NCBI GenBank assembly: GCA_031546825.1
Contig: JAVBJU010000026.1
Location: 1 to 57,162 of the forward strand
Direction of reading: 5' to 3'
Source of the DNA: Hohaiivirga sp031546825
GTDB lineage: Bacteria; Pseudomonadota; Alphaproteobacteria; Rhizobiales; Beijerinckiaceae
Length of the DNA: 57,162 nt
Numbering within the stretch: the first letter of the stretch is position 1; each line of letters starts with the position of its first letter. The translations under genes and the position numbers were made by a program. The notes under the pieces are model-generated. The model did not search any database and was not told where the DNA came from. It saw only the letters and a program-made list of their open reading frames with translations. Of the stretch, positions 44,150-52,809 are shown piece by piece.

Positions 44150-45652
44150 TCACACCATGTGCGGGATGAGATCGAGCGGTGTCACCGGTACCGGTCCGGT
44201 GTTGTCGAAGCGTGCCGTCTGCATGCCGTCTCTCAGCACGATGATGGTGTGGGCCAGCCCCAGTGCTTCTTCGAGTGTGTCGGCGATCAGTACCACCCCG
44301 GCACCGGCGGCGCATATTTCTCTGATGAGCGCATAGACATCTTCCTTCGCCCCGACGTCGAGGCCACGCGTGGGGTGATCAAGGAGAAATAACCGCGCAT
44401 CTGTACGGTACCATTTGGACAGAACCACCTTCTGCTGATTGCCGCCGGAGAGATTGGCGCAGAGCGCCGATTGATCCGGCGTCTTGATGCGCAGTTTGAT
44501 GATGAGTTCTGCCGTCTTGCGGACTATCTCGGAAAAACTGAACAAACCGAAATGCGCCAAACGTCCGCCGAGCGGCAGGCAGATATTCTCCTGTACCGAC
44601 ATTCCCTCAATGATACCCTCGATTTTGCGCTCTCTCGGCACATAACCGATCCCGGCGGCAACCGCCTTGCCTGGCGAAGAGTTTGTGATATCGGCGCCGC
44701 GATAGATGATTTTCCCCAAATGGACGAACTCAAGTCCGAATAAGCTGCGGATCAGGGGCTCCGACCCGGCCCCCGCAGTTCCGACCAGCGCAAGCACCTC
44801 GCCATCTCGGAGGTCAAAACTGATTTGAGAAAAGGCTAGCGCTTTTGAGACATTCTGAACCGAGAGGGCGACGGATTGAGAGGGAGCACAGCGGTGATCC
44901 TGCCTGTAATAGGATTCATTCGCCTCGCGTCCGACCATTAGATGATGAATGCGATCAGGTGTGGCATCTGCCTTGGCCATGCGCTCAATGACTGCGCCAT
45001 CCTTCATCACGTATATTGTATCTGCAATTTCAATAACTTCATCGAGACGATGAGAAATGAAAATAATGCCTGCACGCTCCCGCAACTTACGGATTACCCC
45101 AAACAAGATATCGATCTCGGCCTGCTCAAGTACCGAGGTGGGTTCGTCCAGCAAAATGCACATATTGCCGTTGACGGCTTCCTCAAGCGTCAAGACCTTC
45201 GCGATCTCGACCATTTGACGTTGCATGAAAGTTAGCGACGATGTCGTGGTACGGGGATCGATCTTGAGCCCCACCTTATCAAGCTGGCGGGTCGCGGCGG
45301 CACCCATGGCCTTCCAGTTAATGCGGCCGAACTTTACATACGGCGCCTCGTTTCCGAGGAAAATATTCTCTGCAACCGAAAGGTTCGGGATGAGCGACTG
45401 CTCCTGAAACACCATGCCAATGCCCTTGGCTGCTGCATCTTGCGGGCCTCGCAGGGTCGTCGCGGCACCGTTGATTTCGATCACGCCGCTATCTGGCGGG
45501 TAGATGCCGTTCAATATCTTCATCAGAGTGGATTTTCCGGCGCCGTTTTCGCCGACGAGCCCGACTACTTCACCGACATCGACCTTCACCGAGACGCCTT
45601 TGAGCGCCTGTACCCGGCCGAAGCATTTCGAAATTTCTTTCAATTCGAGCAT
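44150..45652 (-). CDS. Ribose-type ABC transporter ATPase, two ABC domains (RbsA-like)
   Basis: 500 residues, the RbsA/XylG length. Domain 1 has a full Walker A GENGAGKST. Domain 2 has the degenerate GTAGAGSEP that is normal in this family, with the signature LSGGNQQKV and LFLLDHPTRGLDVG (His where Glu is usual in Walker B; Asp-His is a departure from DEPT). It powers hexitol import. Its start is 10 nt after the preceding permease gene with AGGAAGG as ribosome site. Confidence 0.93.
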   Translation of the reverse strand: MLELKEISKCFGRVQALKGVSVKVDVGEVVGLVGENGAGKSTLMKILNGIYPPDSGVIEINGAATTLRGPQDAAAKGIGMVFQEQSLIPNLSVAENIFLGNEAPYVKFGRINWKAMGAAATRQLDKVGLKIDPRTTTSSLTFMQRQMVEIAKVLTLEEAVNGNMCILLDEPTSVLEQAEIDILFGVIRKLRERAGIIFISHRLDEVIEIADTIYVMKDGAVIERMAKADATPDRIHHLMVGREANESYYRQDHRCAPSQSVALSVQNVSKALAFSQISFDLRDGEVLALVGTAGAGSEPLIRSLFGLEFVHLGKIIYRGADITNSSPGKAVAAGIGYVPRERKIEGIIEGMSVQENICLPLGGRLAHFGLFSFSEIVRKTAELIIKLRIKTPDQSALCANLSGGNQQKVVLSKWYRTDARLFLLDHPTRGLDVGAKEDVYALIREICAAGAGVVLIADTLEEALGLAHTIIVLRDGMQTARFDNTGPVPVTPLDLIPHMV

Positions 45653-45662
45653 GACAGCCTTC

Positions 45663-46622
45663 CTATTTGATGATCACAAGGCTGCGCTGGGGCGAGTTCA
45701 GCAGCACCGCAAAGATGATCGCCGCACCGAGAACGCCCTGTTGCACAAAGGAAGGCAGCCCGAGGATAATCATGCCATTGTTCAGAACGACGACGATCAA
45801 CACTCCGATAACCGTCTGCAGAACGCCCCCCTTGCCGCCAGTCAATGCCGTTCCACCGACGACAACCGCACTGATTGCGGTAAACAATTGTCCGCTGCCA
45901 ATAAGGGCACTGGATGCGCCAAGCCTTGCGCCGGCAAGAACCGCGCCGACACCGAAGAATGTGCCAGCGATGGTAAATGCCAGAATTCGAACGCGTTTGA
46001 CGTTGATTCCGGATGCGGCAGCGAGATCTTCCCCGCCTCCTAGCGCTATGATGTGGCGGCCAATACGAGTGTGGTCCTGGATGAACCAAGCCAAAGCCAA
46101 CATCCCCCCCCCCACATAGACCGAAAGCGGCAGACCGAAAGCCCGGCTCAACGCTAACGCACGTATGTGCTGATCAAGGATGCCTACGCGTTCGCCGCCG
46201 AGAATAAGAGTTGCGACGCCTATACCGACGAACCCCATGCCAAGGCTTGCCATGAATGACGGCACCTTGAGATACACATGGAGCACCCCAGTGATAAATC
46301 CGAATATGGAGGCCGCCAAAAGAACAAGCGGTATTGCTGCAAGGCCGAGATCCAAGCCCGTCCCGGACGCGTTCGCAACCAGGGCTGCCATCACGGCCGC
46401 CGCGAAAGCCATCGATCCTTCAATCGAGAGATCAATCGACCCCATAAGGATGATGAATGTAGCCCCCAGCGCAAGGACCAGAGGCGCGGACGCTGCGGCG
46501 GCAATGCGTACCATATTGCCAAGCGAGAGGAAACGCGGGTCAATCACGGCGATTCCCAGGCAAAGTCCCATCAGGACAAGCAAAGGGATAGCCCTCACCC
46601 AGCGCGAGCTTGTTCGCATCAT
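45663..46622 (-). CDS. Ribose-type ABC transporter permease 1 (RbsC-like)
   Basis: 319 residues with about nine to ten membrane segments, the conserved GATFIILMGSIDLSIEG near residue 55, and AISAVVVGGTALTGGKGGV in the second half. It is a paralogue of the permease at 43203. A gap of 164 nt separates it from the binding-protein gene. It is encoded between binding protein and ATPase. Confidence 0.92.
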   Translation of the reverse strand: MMRTSSRWVRAIPLLVLMGLCLGIAVIDPRFLSLGNMVRIAAAASAPLVLALGATFIILMGSIDLSIEGSMAFAAAVMAALVANASGTGLDLGLAAIPLVLLAASIFGFITGVLHVYLKVPSFMASLGMGFVGIGVATLILGGERVGILDQHIRALALSRAFGLPLSVYVGGGMLALAWFIQDHTRIGRHIIALGGGEDLAAASGINVKRVRILAFTIAGTFFGVGAVLAGARLGASSALIGSGQLFTAISAVVVGGTALTGGKGGVLQTVIGVLIVVVLNNGMIILGLPSFVQQGVLGAAIIFAVLLNSPQRSLVIIK

Positions 46623-46786
46623 GTTGTTCTCCCAAAATCACAAGCCAATGGAGCAACTGGAGCAAACCACGTTCGCTCGGGATCACGATTTGCTCTAGAG
46701 TCATTGTCTTGCAACGCTTTTCGCATTCGGCCAATAACAACTGAGTGCGCACTGCGTGGGCAAAACCGTGGCCTTGCCACCGTTGG

Positions 46787-47881
46787 TTAACTGTACTTGA
46801 TTTGCCCGGTCACGCGTTCCCAGAGATTATTCCAGTCGATTTCGGGAGTCGCTTCCACGTTTTTCTTCCAGAAGGCGTCAACATCGGCCTGGGTGATAAG
46901 TACCCCCCTTCCGTAAAATTCGCGGTGCTCGCGCGGCTCCTTCGAAGGGGAAAATGTGCCCATGGCTGCGTGATGGCCCAGAGACAGCGCAATCCCGCCA
47001 ATCCAGTGCGGATCCCAGTCGACCGTCGCTGCCATTTCCTTCTTTTTGACGGCCTGTACTGCATCTTTGGTGCCGTCAATTCCCGTCACCTGGATTTTGC
47101 CAGCAAGACCTTCGGCGCGCAGCGCTTCGAGTGCGCCTATTGCCATGCCATCGTTCGCGGCCCAGATGCCCTTAATATCAGCGCCAAAACGCGTGAGCCA
47201 AGCGCCGACAATATTGTTTGCCTTGGCGGAATCCCAATCAGCATCCTGAAAATCCAGCAGTTGGACATTTCCATTGGTGGCCTTGATCATCTTCATCAGG
47301 CCTGCTCTGCGCTCAATGGCAGAAACATTGGACGGGATGCCACCCAGCGCAACGATGCCTCCTTTACCACCAAAACTGTCGAACAGAGCTTTGGCTGTTT
47401 GCTCGCCGGCGGGCACGCCATTGAATGACATATGTGCAACGTAGTTGTCGCCGAAGTCCCAGGGATGGAGGTCATTCGGCTTGTTCCAAACCGTGACGAT
47501 GTGCCCCTTGGCGGCAGCCACCGCCTCGACGATCGGTCGAGCATCGGGCGAGTCATTGGGGTCGACGCTCAGAATGGCCTTGCTGCCCGCTTTTGCGAGG
47601 AAGGCCTTGATGTCGGCGATGCCCTTCTCGCTATTTCCTTCAGTGACAAGTGCGCTGTGGGCATCGCCAATGCTTTGAGCAAAGGATTCAGCCCCCTTGT
47701 TCCAGGCGGCATGAAAGGCATTCGACAAGGAGCGGATTGAGCTGGCGAAGCTGTAACCAGAAGCAGAATATGCCGGGCGTATGAGCCCGGGAACGCTAAA
47801 CGTTCCCATACCGAGCGCCGAGCCTATTAGAAAGCGGCGGCGGCTTACCAGTGCCTTTTGCATGAAGTCGTTGATGCTCAT
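46787..47881 (-). CDS. Sugar/polyol ABC transporter binding protein (RbsB type) with Tat signal
   Basis: 364 residues. The leader SRRRFLIGSALGMGTF is a twin-arginine signal, so the protein is probably exported folded. The mature part is a periplasmic-binding domain of the ribose/xylose type, with ILSVDPNDSPDARPIVEA and GIWAANDGMAIGALEALRAE. It is the first transport gene after its own promoter and inverted repeat. Gene context makes a hexitol or tagatose the likely ligand. Confidence 0.92.
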   Translation of the reverse strand: MSINDFMQKALVSRRRFLIGSALGMGTFSVPGLIRPAYSASGYSFASSIRSLSNAFHAAWNKGAESFAQSIGDAHSALVTEGNSEKGIADIKAFLAKAGSKAILSVDPNDSPDARPIVEAVAAAKGHIVTVWNKPNDLHPWDFGDNYVAHMSFNGVPAGEQTAKALFDSFGGKGGIVALGGIPSNVSAIERRAGLMKMIKATNGNVQLLDFQDADWDSAKANNIVGAWLTRFGADIKGIWAANDGMAIGALEALRAEGLAGKIQVTGIDGTKDAVQAVKKKEMAATVDWDPHWIGGIALSLGHHAAMGTFSPSKEPREHREFYGRGVLITQADVDAFWKKNVEATPEIDWNNLWERVTGQIKYS

Positions 47882-48007
47882 TCCATCACCTCTTCTGAAA
47901 GCCCGGTTCGCCGGGGGGGCGCAAAATCTGGTACCGTTGTCTCGCGGTACAGGGCCCCTATGCCAAATTTTAAAATCGGTAAATTTCTCTCCTTCGAGTA
48001 TGCTTGC

Positions 48008-48055
48008 ATTTAAAGATAGAAAATTCTCTGCGTCAATTGCTAAATGGATTTAGCA
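48008..48055 (-). promoter_or_regulatory. Promoter and inverted repeat of the hexitol ABC operon
   Basis: On the minus strand: -35 TTGACG (48036-48031), 17 bp, -10 TTAAAT (48013-48008). TGCTAAAT-GG-ATTTAGCA (48038-48055), a perfect 8-bp inverted repeat, sits just upstream of the -35. A TAGCGCTA palindrome follows at 48063-48070. The site differs from the TTTACGC operators of the kinase promoter. Confidence 0.7.
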
Positions 48056-48137
48056 CACCGTTTAGCGCTACTTTCTTCATCAGAAGATGGCGAGCGGCTT
48101 GCCGCCAAGTCGATCAAACATCGCAACGATCAGCCAT

Positions 48138-49145
48138 TCAGCGTATTTTCGCGGGAATGACGACGCAGGGGATTTCGGTTTCCGGATAATTATCGATCAG
48201 GGCGAAACTGGCAGCAATCATGGCTTCGACATCCTGCCGCATCATCGTGATGTCGTAAGGCATTTGTGCTGCAAAGGGATCCCAGTCAAATGCGGCAATT
48301 CTCGTAGAATTCCAGGCACTTCGCGACAAACTTGAGAGGAACGTGGCAGTCCCTTCTAAGCCGGTAATGCCGTTGACGAACAGCCCAGCGGGAAGACGGC
48401 CTAACTGCGCGTATCGTTCAGCCAAGGCATTTTCCACAATATGCGGGGCATATCCCTCACATCTGAAAGCATCGGCTTCCAGATGAATTCCCTGTTTGGC
48501 GAGCGCGGTTTGAAATCCCTGAATGCGTTCCCGTGTAGAATTGTCATCGCGGACACCGCCGAGGAAAAACCAGTCGTCAATCGGCAGGCCTGCTGCTTGA
48601 AGCTTCTGAATAAGAAGCTCGGTGACAGCCAACGCGCCTCCGCAATTGTCCGAAACAACTGACGGCGCCTTTGGACCTGGGAGATCGACGTTGATGCAAT
48701 GGATACCGGCGGAGGCGCACATCTCGTTTAAAGGCGAGGGATCGCGCACACCGGCAAAAAAAAGAAACTCGACCTGCTGCGCCAACAATGTCTGCGTTAC
48801 CTGCTCTTCTATCGAAGGGTCACGCTGCGTGCTGACAACAATTGGGCACAGGTTTCGGTCGCGCGCCGCTTTCTCGAAAGATTCGGCCAAGCCCGCAAAA
48901 AACCGATTGCGGTAATGGGGAAGAATCATGCCTGCAAGACCCGAACGCGACAGGCGCAAAGCGCGCGCTTTTTGGTTGACTGCATAGCCCAGGTCAATCG
49001 CACATTTCTGGATATGCGATGCCGTTTCCTGCTTGATGCGGAATTTCTTCCATTTGCCTGTCAGCACCAAGCTAACGGTCGTCGGTGACGCGGCGCTTGC
49101 CGTCGCGATATCGTAGATTGTGGGCTTTTTTTTAACCGCCTTCAT
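48138..49145 (-). CDS. LacI-family transcription regulator 2 of the hexitol locus
   Basis: 335 residues. The helix-turn-helix is TIYDIATASAASPTTVSLVL, with an unusual insert KWKKFRIKQET instead of the common short loop. It is followed by the hinge ARALRLSRSG and a sugar-binding domain. It lies directly upstream of the ABC operon on the same strand, so the inverted repeat at 48038-48055 is its best target. It is only distantly similar to the other LacI protein of the locus. Confidence 0.9.
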   Translation of the reverse strand: MKAVKKKPTIYDIATASAASPTTVSLVLTGKWKKFRIKQETASHIQKCAIDLGYAVNQKARALRLSRSGLAGMILPHYRNRFFAGLAESFEKAARDRNLCPIVVSTQRDPSIEEQVTQTLLAQQVEFLFFAGVRDPSPLNEMCASAGIHCINVDLPGPKAPSVVSDNCGGALAVTELLIQKLQAAGLPIDDWFFLGGVRDDNSTRERIQGFQTALAKQGIHLEADAFRCEGYAPHIVENALAERYAQLGRLPAGLFVNGITGLEGTATFLSSLSRSAWNSTRIAAFDWDPFAAQMPYDITMMRQDVEAMIAASFALIDNYPETEIPCVVIPAKIR

Positions 49146-49279
49146 AATCTGACCAATTTTGCAAAGGACATGATTTCATCCCGACCAGCAGGTTGAAAGT
49201 CATATCAATAATTACGTACGCTCCCGGTGAAGGTCGTCCCGTTCTAGTCGAGCATAACCATGGCGTCACCAATTATTGT

Positions 49280-49765
49280 TTATTTCCCACCCTTCACTGC
49301 CTCATCGAATGACGCCGCCAGGGTTTCCGGCTTTTGCGCGCCGAGGAACATCTTCTTCACCACGCCGTCTGCGCCGATGACAAACGATGTTGGCGTGCCT
49401 ACAATGCGGTAGCGCTCCTGGGTTATTTTAAGGGAATCGCGGATAACCGGATAAGTCACGCCCTGTTTTTTCAGCATGCCGTCTATGGGAAACTCTGCCG
49501 GGTCAATGTTGACGGAGACGATGGTGATTTTTCCGTCGTATTCTCTGCTCAGCTTTTCGAGGTCCTTCATTTCGGTAATACAGACCCCGCAGCCCATGGA
49601 CCAGAAATTGAGATAAACGTTCTGGCCCTTCCAGTTGGCCAGCTTGACCGGTGTGCCCTGCATCGTCACGGCGGCCAGCTCGGGCGCGCTCTGGCCCACC
49701 TGCACCACCTCTTCCTTGCAGGCACTGACGAGCAAGGCGATGGCAATCAGACAGAGTTTCCTCAT
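49280..49765 (-). CDS. Thioredoxin-like lipoprotein of the iron uptake cluster (TlpA/AhpC-TSA type)
   Basis: 161 residues. A lipobox VSAC (C16) anchors it to a membrane facing the periplasm. The thioredoxin fold has the active site SMGCGVC (C59, C62) in place of the usual WCxPC, and the cis-proline GTPTSF. The start overlaps the ABC ATPase stop by 4 bp. Thioredoxin-like proteins are regular members of the FTR1/P19 gene clusters of Campylobacter and uropathogenic E. coli (fls genes), perhaps reducing the Fe-S membrane partner or iron itself. Confidence 0.9.
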   Translation of the reverse strand: MRKLCLIAIALLVSACKEEVVQVGQSAPELAAVTMQGTPVKLANWKGQNVYLNFWSMGCGVCITEMKDLEKLSREYDGKITIVSVNIDPAEFPIDGMLKKQGVTYPVIRDSLKITQERYRIVGTPTSFVIGADGVVKKMFLGAQKPETLAASFDEAVKGGK

Positions 49766-50424
49766 GGTATGATTCTCCCGTGTTGAAGGCGGATGATCCG
49801 CTGCGCCTGGTCCCCCAGCACCGGGTTGTGGGTCACCATGACAATGGTGCGCCCATCTTTGTGGAGTTGCCGCAACAGAGCCAGCACGCGCAACTCGTTT
49901 TGTTCGTCAAGATTGCCGGTTGGCTCATCGGCAAAAATCAGCGGCGGTTGGTTGACCAGCGCGCGCGCGATACAGACGCGCTGTTGCTCACCACCCGAAA
50001 GCTGGCTTGGCAGGTGATGAATGCGGTGGGTCATGTCCACCTGCGCAAGGGCTTCCCGTGCCGATGCCTCGTCGGAAACCGAGTGGTAATGCTGGGCCAG
50101 CATCACATTTTCCAGCGCCGTCAAAAACGGAATGAGATGGAACTGCTGAAACACCAGGCCAATATGGCGCGCGCGGAAATTGCGGCGGCCTTCCTCGTCG
50201 AGCCCGGCGGCATTGACGCCATCAAGCCACATCTCACCCGCGCTGGCGGTATCAAGACACGACAGGATGTTCATCAGCGTGGTTTTGCCGGAACCAGACG
50301 CGCCCATCAACGCAACGAACTCCCCCCGCTGAATGGCGATGCTGGCGTCATCCAGCGCCACCACGTCACCGAAGCGTTTGCTCAGGTGGTGGGTTTCGAT
50401 GGCGGTGGTCTTGTTGTCCGGCAT
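49762..50424 (-). CDS. ABC transporter ATPase of the iron uptake cluster (LolD/MacB type)
   Basis: 220 residues. Walker A GASGSGKTTL, signature LSGGEQQRV, Walker B LIFADEPTGNLDEQ. The GLVFQQFHLIPFLTALENV block is typical of the LolD/MacB branch, which drives mechanotransmission more often than transport. It should energise the two FtsX-type permeases encoded just upstream. The gap to the previous gene is only 2 nt, so it is clearly co-transcribed. Confidence 0.92.
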   Translation of the reverse strand: MPDNKTTAIETHHLSKRFGDVVALDDASIAIQRGEFVALMGASGSGKTTLMNILSCLDTASAGEMWLDGVNAAGLDEEGRRNFRARHIGLVFQQFHLIPFLTALENVMLAQHYHSVSDEASAREALAQVDMTHRIHHLPSQLSGGEQQRVCIARALVNQPPLIFADEPTGNLDEQNELRVLALLRQLHKDGRTIVMVTHNPVLGDQAQRIIRLQHGRIIP

Positions 50425-50426
50425 GG

Positions 50427-51554
50427 TTATTCACCTTTCAGCACGGCGGCGGGCTGAATGGACCAGATGCGCCGTAACGGAAAGACGGCGGCGGCAAGCG
50501 CCATCGTCAAGGAGAGGATGATGGTGATGGGAAGAACCGGCGCACGCAGGTCAATGGCCGCCGAAAACACGGTCTGGCCAAGTATTTGCGCCAGGATGAA
50601 CCCAAGCACACAACCGGCGATGGTGGCGAGCACGGCAATCACCAGCGTTTCCAGAAGAACCTGATGGATGATCGCCCGGTTTGATGCGCCGAGCGCCTTC
50701 TGCAAGGCGAATTCCCGCTGACGCTCGCTGATGATGGCGGTCAGCGAGGTGTTGACACAGAGGGTGGAGAGAAGCAGCACCACAATGGAAACCAGCCCCA
50801 TCAGCCCGCGTATCTTCAGCAGCACTTCCCCCTCATTATTCGAAACCTTGCGGATCGGCCGCACGGTCCATTCCGGGTAATCACTGCGCAATTTCCCGGC
50901 AAAGGTTTCGACCGCGCCTTCAATATTGATCATGCTGAACAGGGCGTGCGAAATGGTTTGCGGCTTCTCAAGCCATTGCTGAGCCGGCTCAAGGTTGACG
51001 AATAGCAGGTTGTCGCTGGCGTCCCCCGCGTCAATCACACCCTTGATCTTGAAGGGGCGCTTCTTGCCGCTCTTCACCAGGGTGATGGTGCTGCCAACAG
51101 AGAGATTAAGACGTTGCGCCAAGGTGCGCCCGATCATGGCGTTGCGATCATCAAAATTAACGCCGATCCATTGACCCTCGACCTGCCAATAGGGAACGAG
51201 TTGCTTGAGCGTTTCAAAATGCGCGCCGACCAGCACGATCTTTTCCAGCTCACTGCGGACGGTGCCATAGAGATAGGGACTGCCCGCCTCCACCAACCCA
51301 ACCGGAGCATTTGTCATCACAGTGTCAAAGGCGCTTTCCGGAAGTTCGTGCTCCTGCGTCGGCCCCACATAGAAGTTCGCGCCAAAGGCCCGCAGTTCAC
51401 GGCTCATCTTGATGTTGATGTCAAAATAGACCGCGGCCAGCGCGAAAACGATGGCCGCCCCAACCGCCAGTGCGGAAAACACCACCAGCACCCGTTGGTT
51501 GCGCACCGACAGGGCACGCCACAGCAAACGCCAGCGCAAATTAGTGGCGGCCAT
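50427..51554 (-). CDS. MacB/FtsX-type ABC permease 2 of the iron uptake cluster
   Basis: 375 residues: an N-terminal membrane helix (about 20-42), a periplasmic domain of about 200 residues, then three helices with the FtsX-type stretch ISERQREFALQKALGASNRA. It overlaps the preceding permease gene by 14 nt. It is a paralogue of the next gene. Together they correspond to the paired permeases of the Campylobacter P19 locus. What the ABC part moves or pulls on is not known. Confidence 0.9.
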   Translation of the reverse strand: MAATNLRWRLLWRALSVRNQRVLVVFSALAVGAAIVFALAAVYFDINIKMSRELRAFGANFYVGPTQEHELPESAFDTVMTNAPVGLVEAGSPYLYGTVRSELEKIVLVGAHFETLKQLVPYWQVEGQWIGVNFDDRNAMIGRTLAQRLNLSVGSTITLVKSGKKRPFKIKGVIDAGDASDNLLFVNLEPAQQWLEKPQTISHALFSMINIEGAVETFAGKLRSDYPEWTVRPIRKVSNNEGEVLLKIRGLMGLVSIVVLLLSTLCVNTSLTAIISERQREFALQKALGASNRAIIHQVLLETLVIAVLATIAGCVLGFILAQILGQTVFSAAIDLRAPVLPITIILSLTMALAAAVFPLRRIWSIQPAAVLKGE

Positions 51555-52809
51555 AGAGGACCTCCACCGGGAACAGGCACGCGATGCGGCGCGCCGGGAA
51601 CCATGTGCCGATCAGCGCGATCACAATTGAAATGAGCAAAACACTTGGCACGATGATCCAGGAAAAGGCCAGCGGCACGCCAAATAACTGGTGGCCAATC
51701 CCTTGCGCCATGGCCCAGCCGGCTGTGCAACCCGCAAGCCCACCCATGAGGCTGCTGAGGATGGCTTCGGAATAGAACAACAAACCGATCTGCCAATTAT
51801 GCGCGCCGAGCGCCTTCATCAGACCGATTTCCTTGGCGCGTTCGATGATGGTGCTGGTCATCAGCGAGGCAATGCCCATGGCAGCTGCAATCAGCGCTGC
51901 AAATGTCGCCATCATCAGTAGCCACTGGATTTTGCCGATGACAATGCCTTCCGATGCCGCCACCTGCCAGATGGGGCGGGCAACACTTCCGGAAACCGCC
52001 TCCTCCAACTGGTGGGAGATCGAGGAGACATAGGCGGTGCAATACCACAGGTCATAGGTTGCTGCGTCCAGAGCATCTGGGCTCTGGATGGCTTTGCGCG
52101 ACAATTCGTTTTCCGGCACAGTGAGCGCGGACACGCGAACGCTTTGCACCTTGGCGGGAAGATTGAGCCATTTCTGCGCCAGTTGCAGTGGCACAACAAG
52201 GGCATTGTCCTCTTCTCCGCCCGAGGAGAGGACGCCGGTGATGGTCACCTTGTCGCCATTAATCGTCAGCTCAATTCCCGGCTTCCAGCCCGCGTTCTGC
52301 GCCAGTTGTGCGCCGACCAGCGCCTCATGGCGCTTGTCATCCGGCCATGCGCCAGAGATCTGCCAATAGGGACTGATGATTTTCTGTCCGGTGCGATAGG
52401 TCGGCTCATCGGGAACGGGGAAATTGCGGTCAAAGAACGTGCCGATAACATGCACGCGCTGCGATGATATCTCCACCTCTCCAGCCAGCAATGGTGCGAA
52501 GCCGATGATGTTGTTGCGCCAGAAAATGCCGGTGATATTGGCAAGCTCCGCCTCGTCCAGCGTGCTTTGCCCCGCCAACGGATTATCCTCGCGCTGGCCG
52601 AAAAGCTGCGGCAGGATGGCCTGCTCCGCTGGCTCAATCATGATATTGGCACCGTAGGATTTCAACTCCCGGGCCATTTTGTCGCCGATATCAATCGACA
52701 GGGTCATCAGCGCCGAAAGCAGGCTCGCGGCGAGAAATACGGTGAGAACAGCCAGAAGCTTGCGCCGGGGATTGCGCCGCCAGGATTGGCTGATCATTCG
52801 CCCGATCAT
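51541..52809 (-). CDS. MacB/FtsX-type ABC permease 1 of the iron uptake cluster
   Basis: 422 residues with the layout of permease 2: a leading helix after RRNPRRKLLAVLTVFLAAS, a long periplasmic domain, and FtsX-type IIERAKEIGLMKALGAHNWQ between the last helices. Its start overlaps the stop of the DUF2318 gene by 4 bp. A heterodimer with permease 2 is likely. It is larger than permease 2 by about 45 residues, mainly in the periplasmic domain. Confidence 0.9.
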   Translation of the reverse strand: MIGRMISQSWRRNPRRKLLAVLTVFLAASLLSALMTLSIDIGDKMARELKSYGANIMIEPAEQAILPQLFGQREDNPLAGQSTLDEAELANITGIFWRNNIIGFAPLLAGEVEISSQRVHVIGTFFDRNFPVPDEPTYRTGQKIISPYWQISGAWPDDKRHEALVGAQLAQNAGWKPGIELTINGDKVTITGVLSSGGEEDNALVVPLQLAQKWLNLPAKVQSVRVSALTVPENELSRKAIQSPDALDAATYDLWYCTAYVSSISHQLEEAVSGSVARPIWQVAASEGIVIGKIQWLLMMATFAALIAAAMGIASLMTSTIIERAKEIGLMKALGAHNWQIGLLFYSEAILSSLMGGLAGCTAGWAMAQGIGHQLFGVPLAFSWIIVPSVLLISIVIALIGTWFPARRIACLFPVEVLYGRH

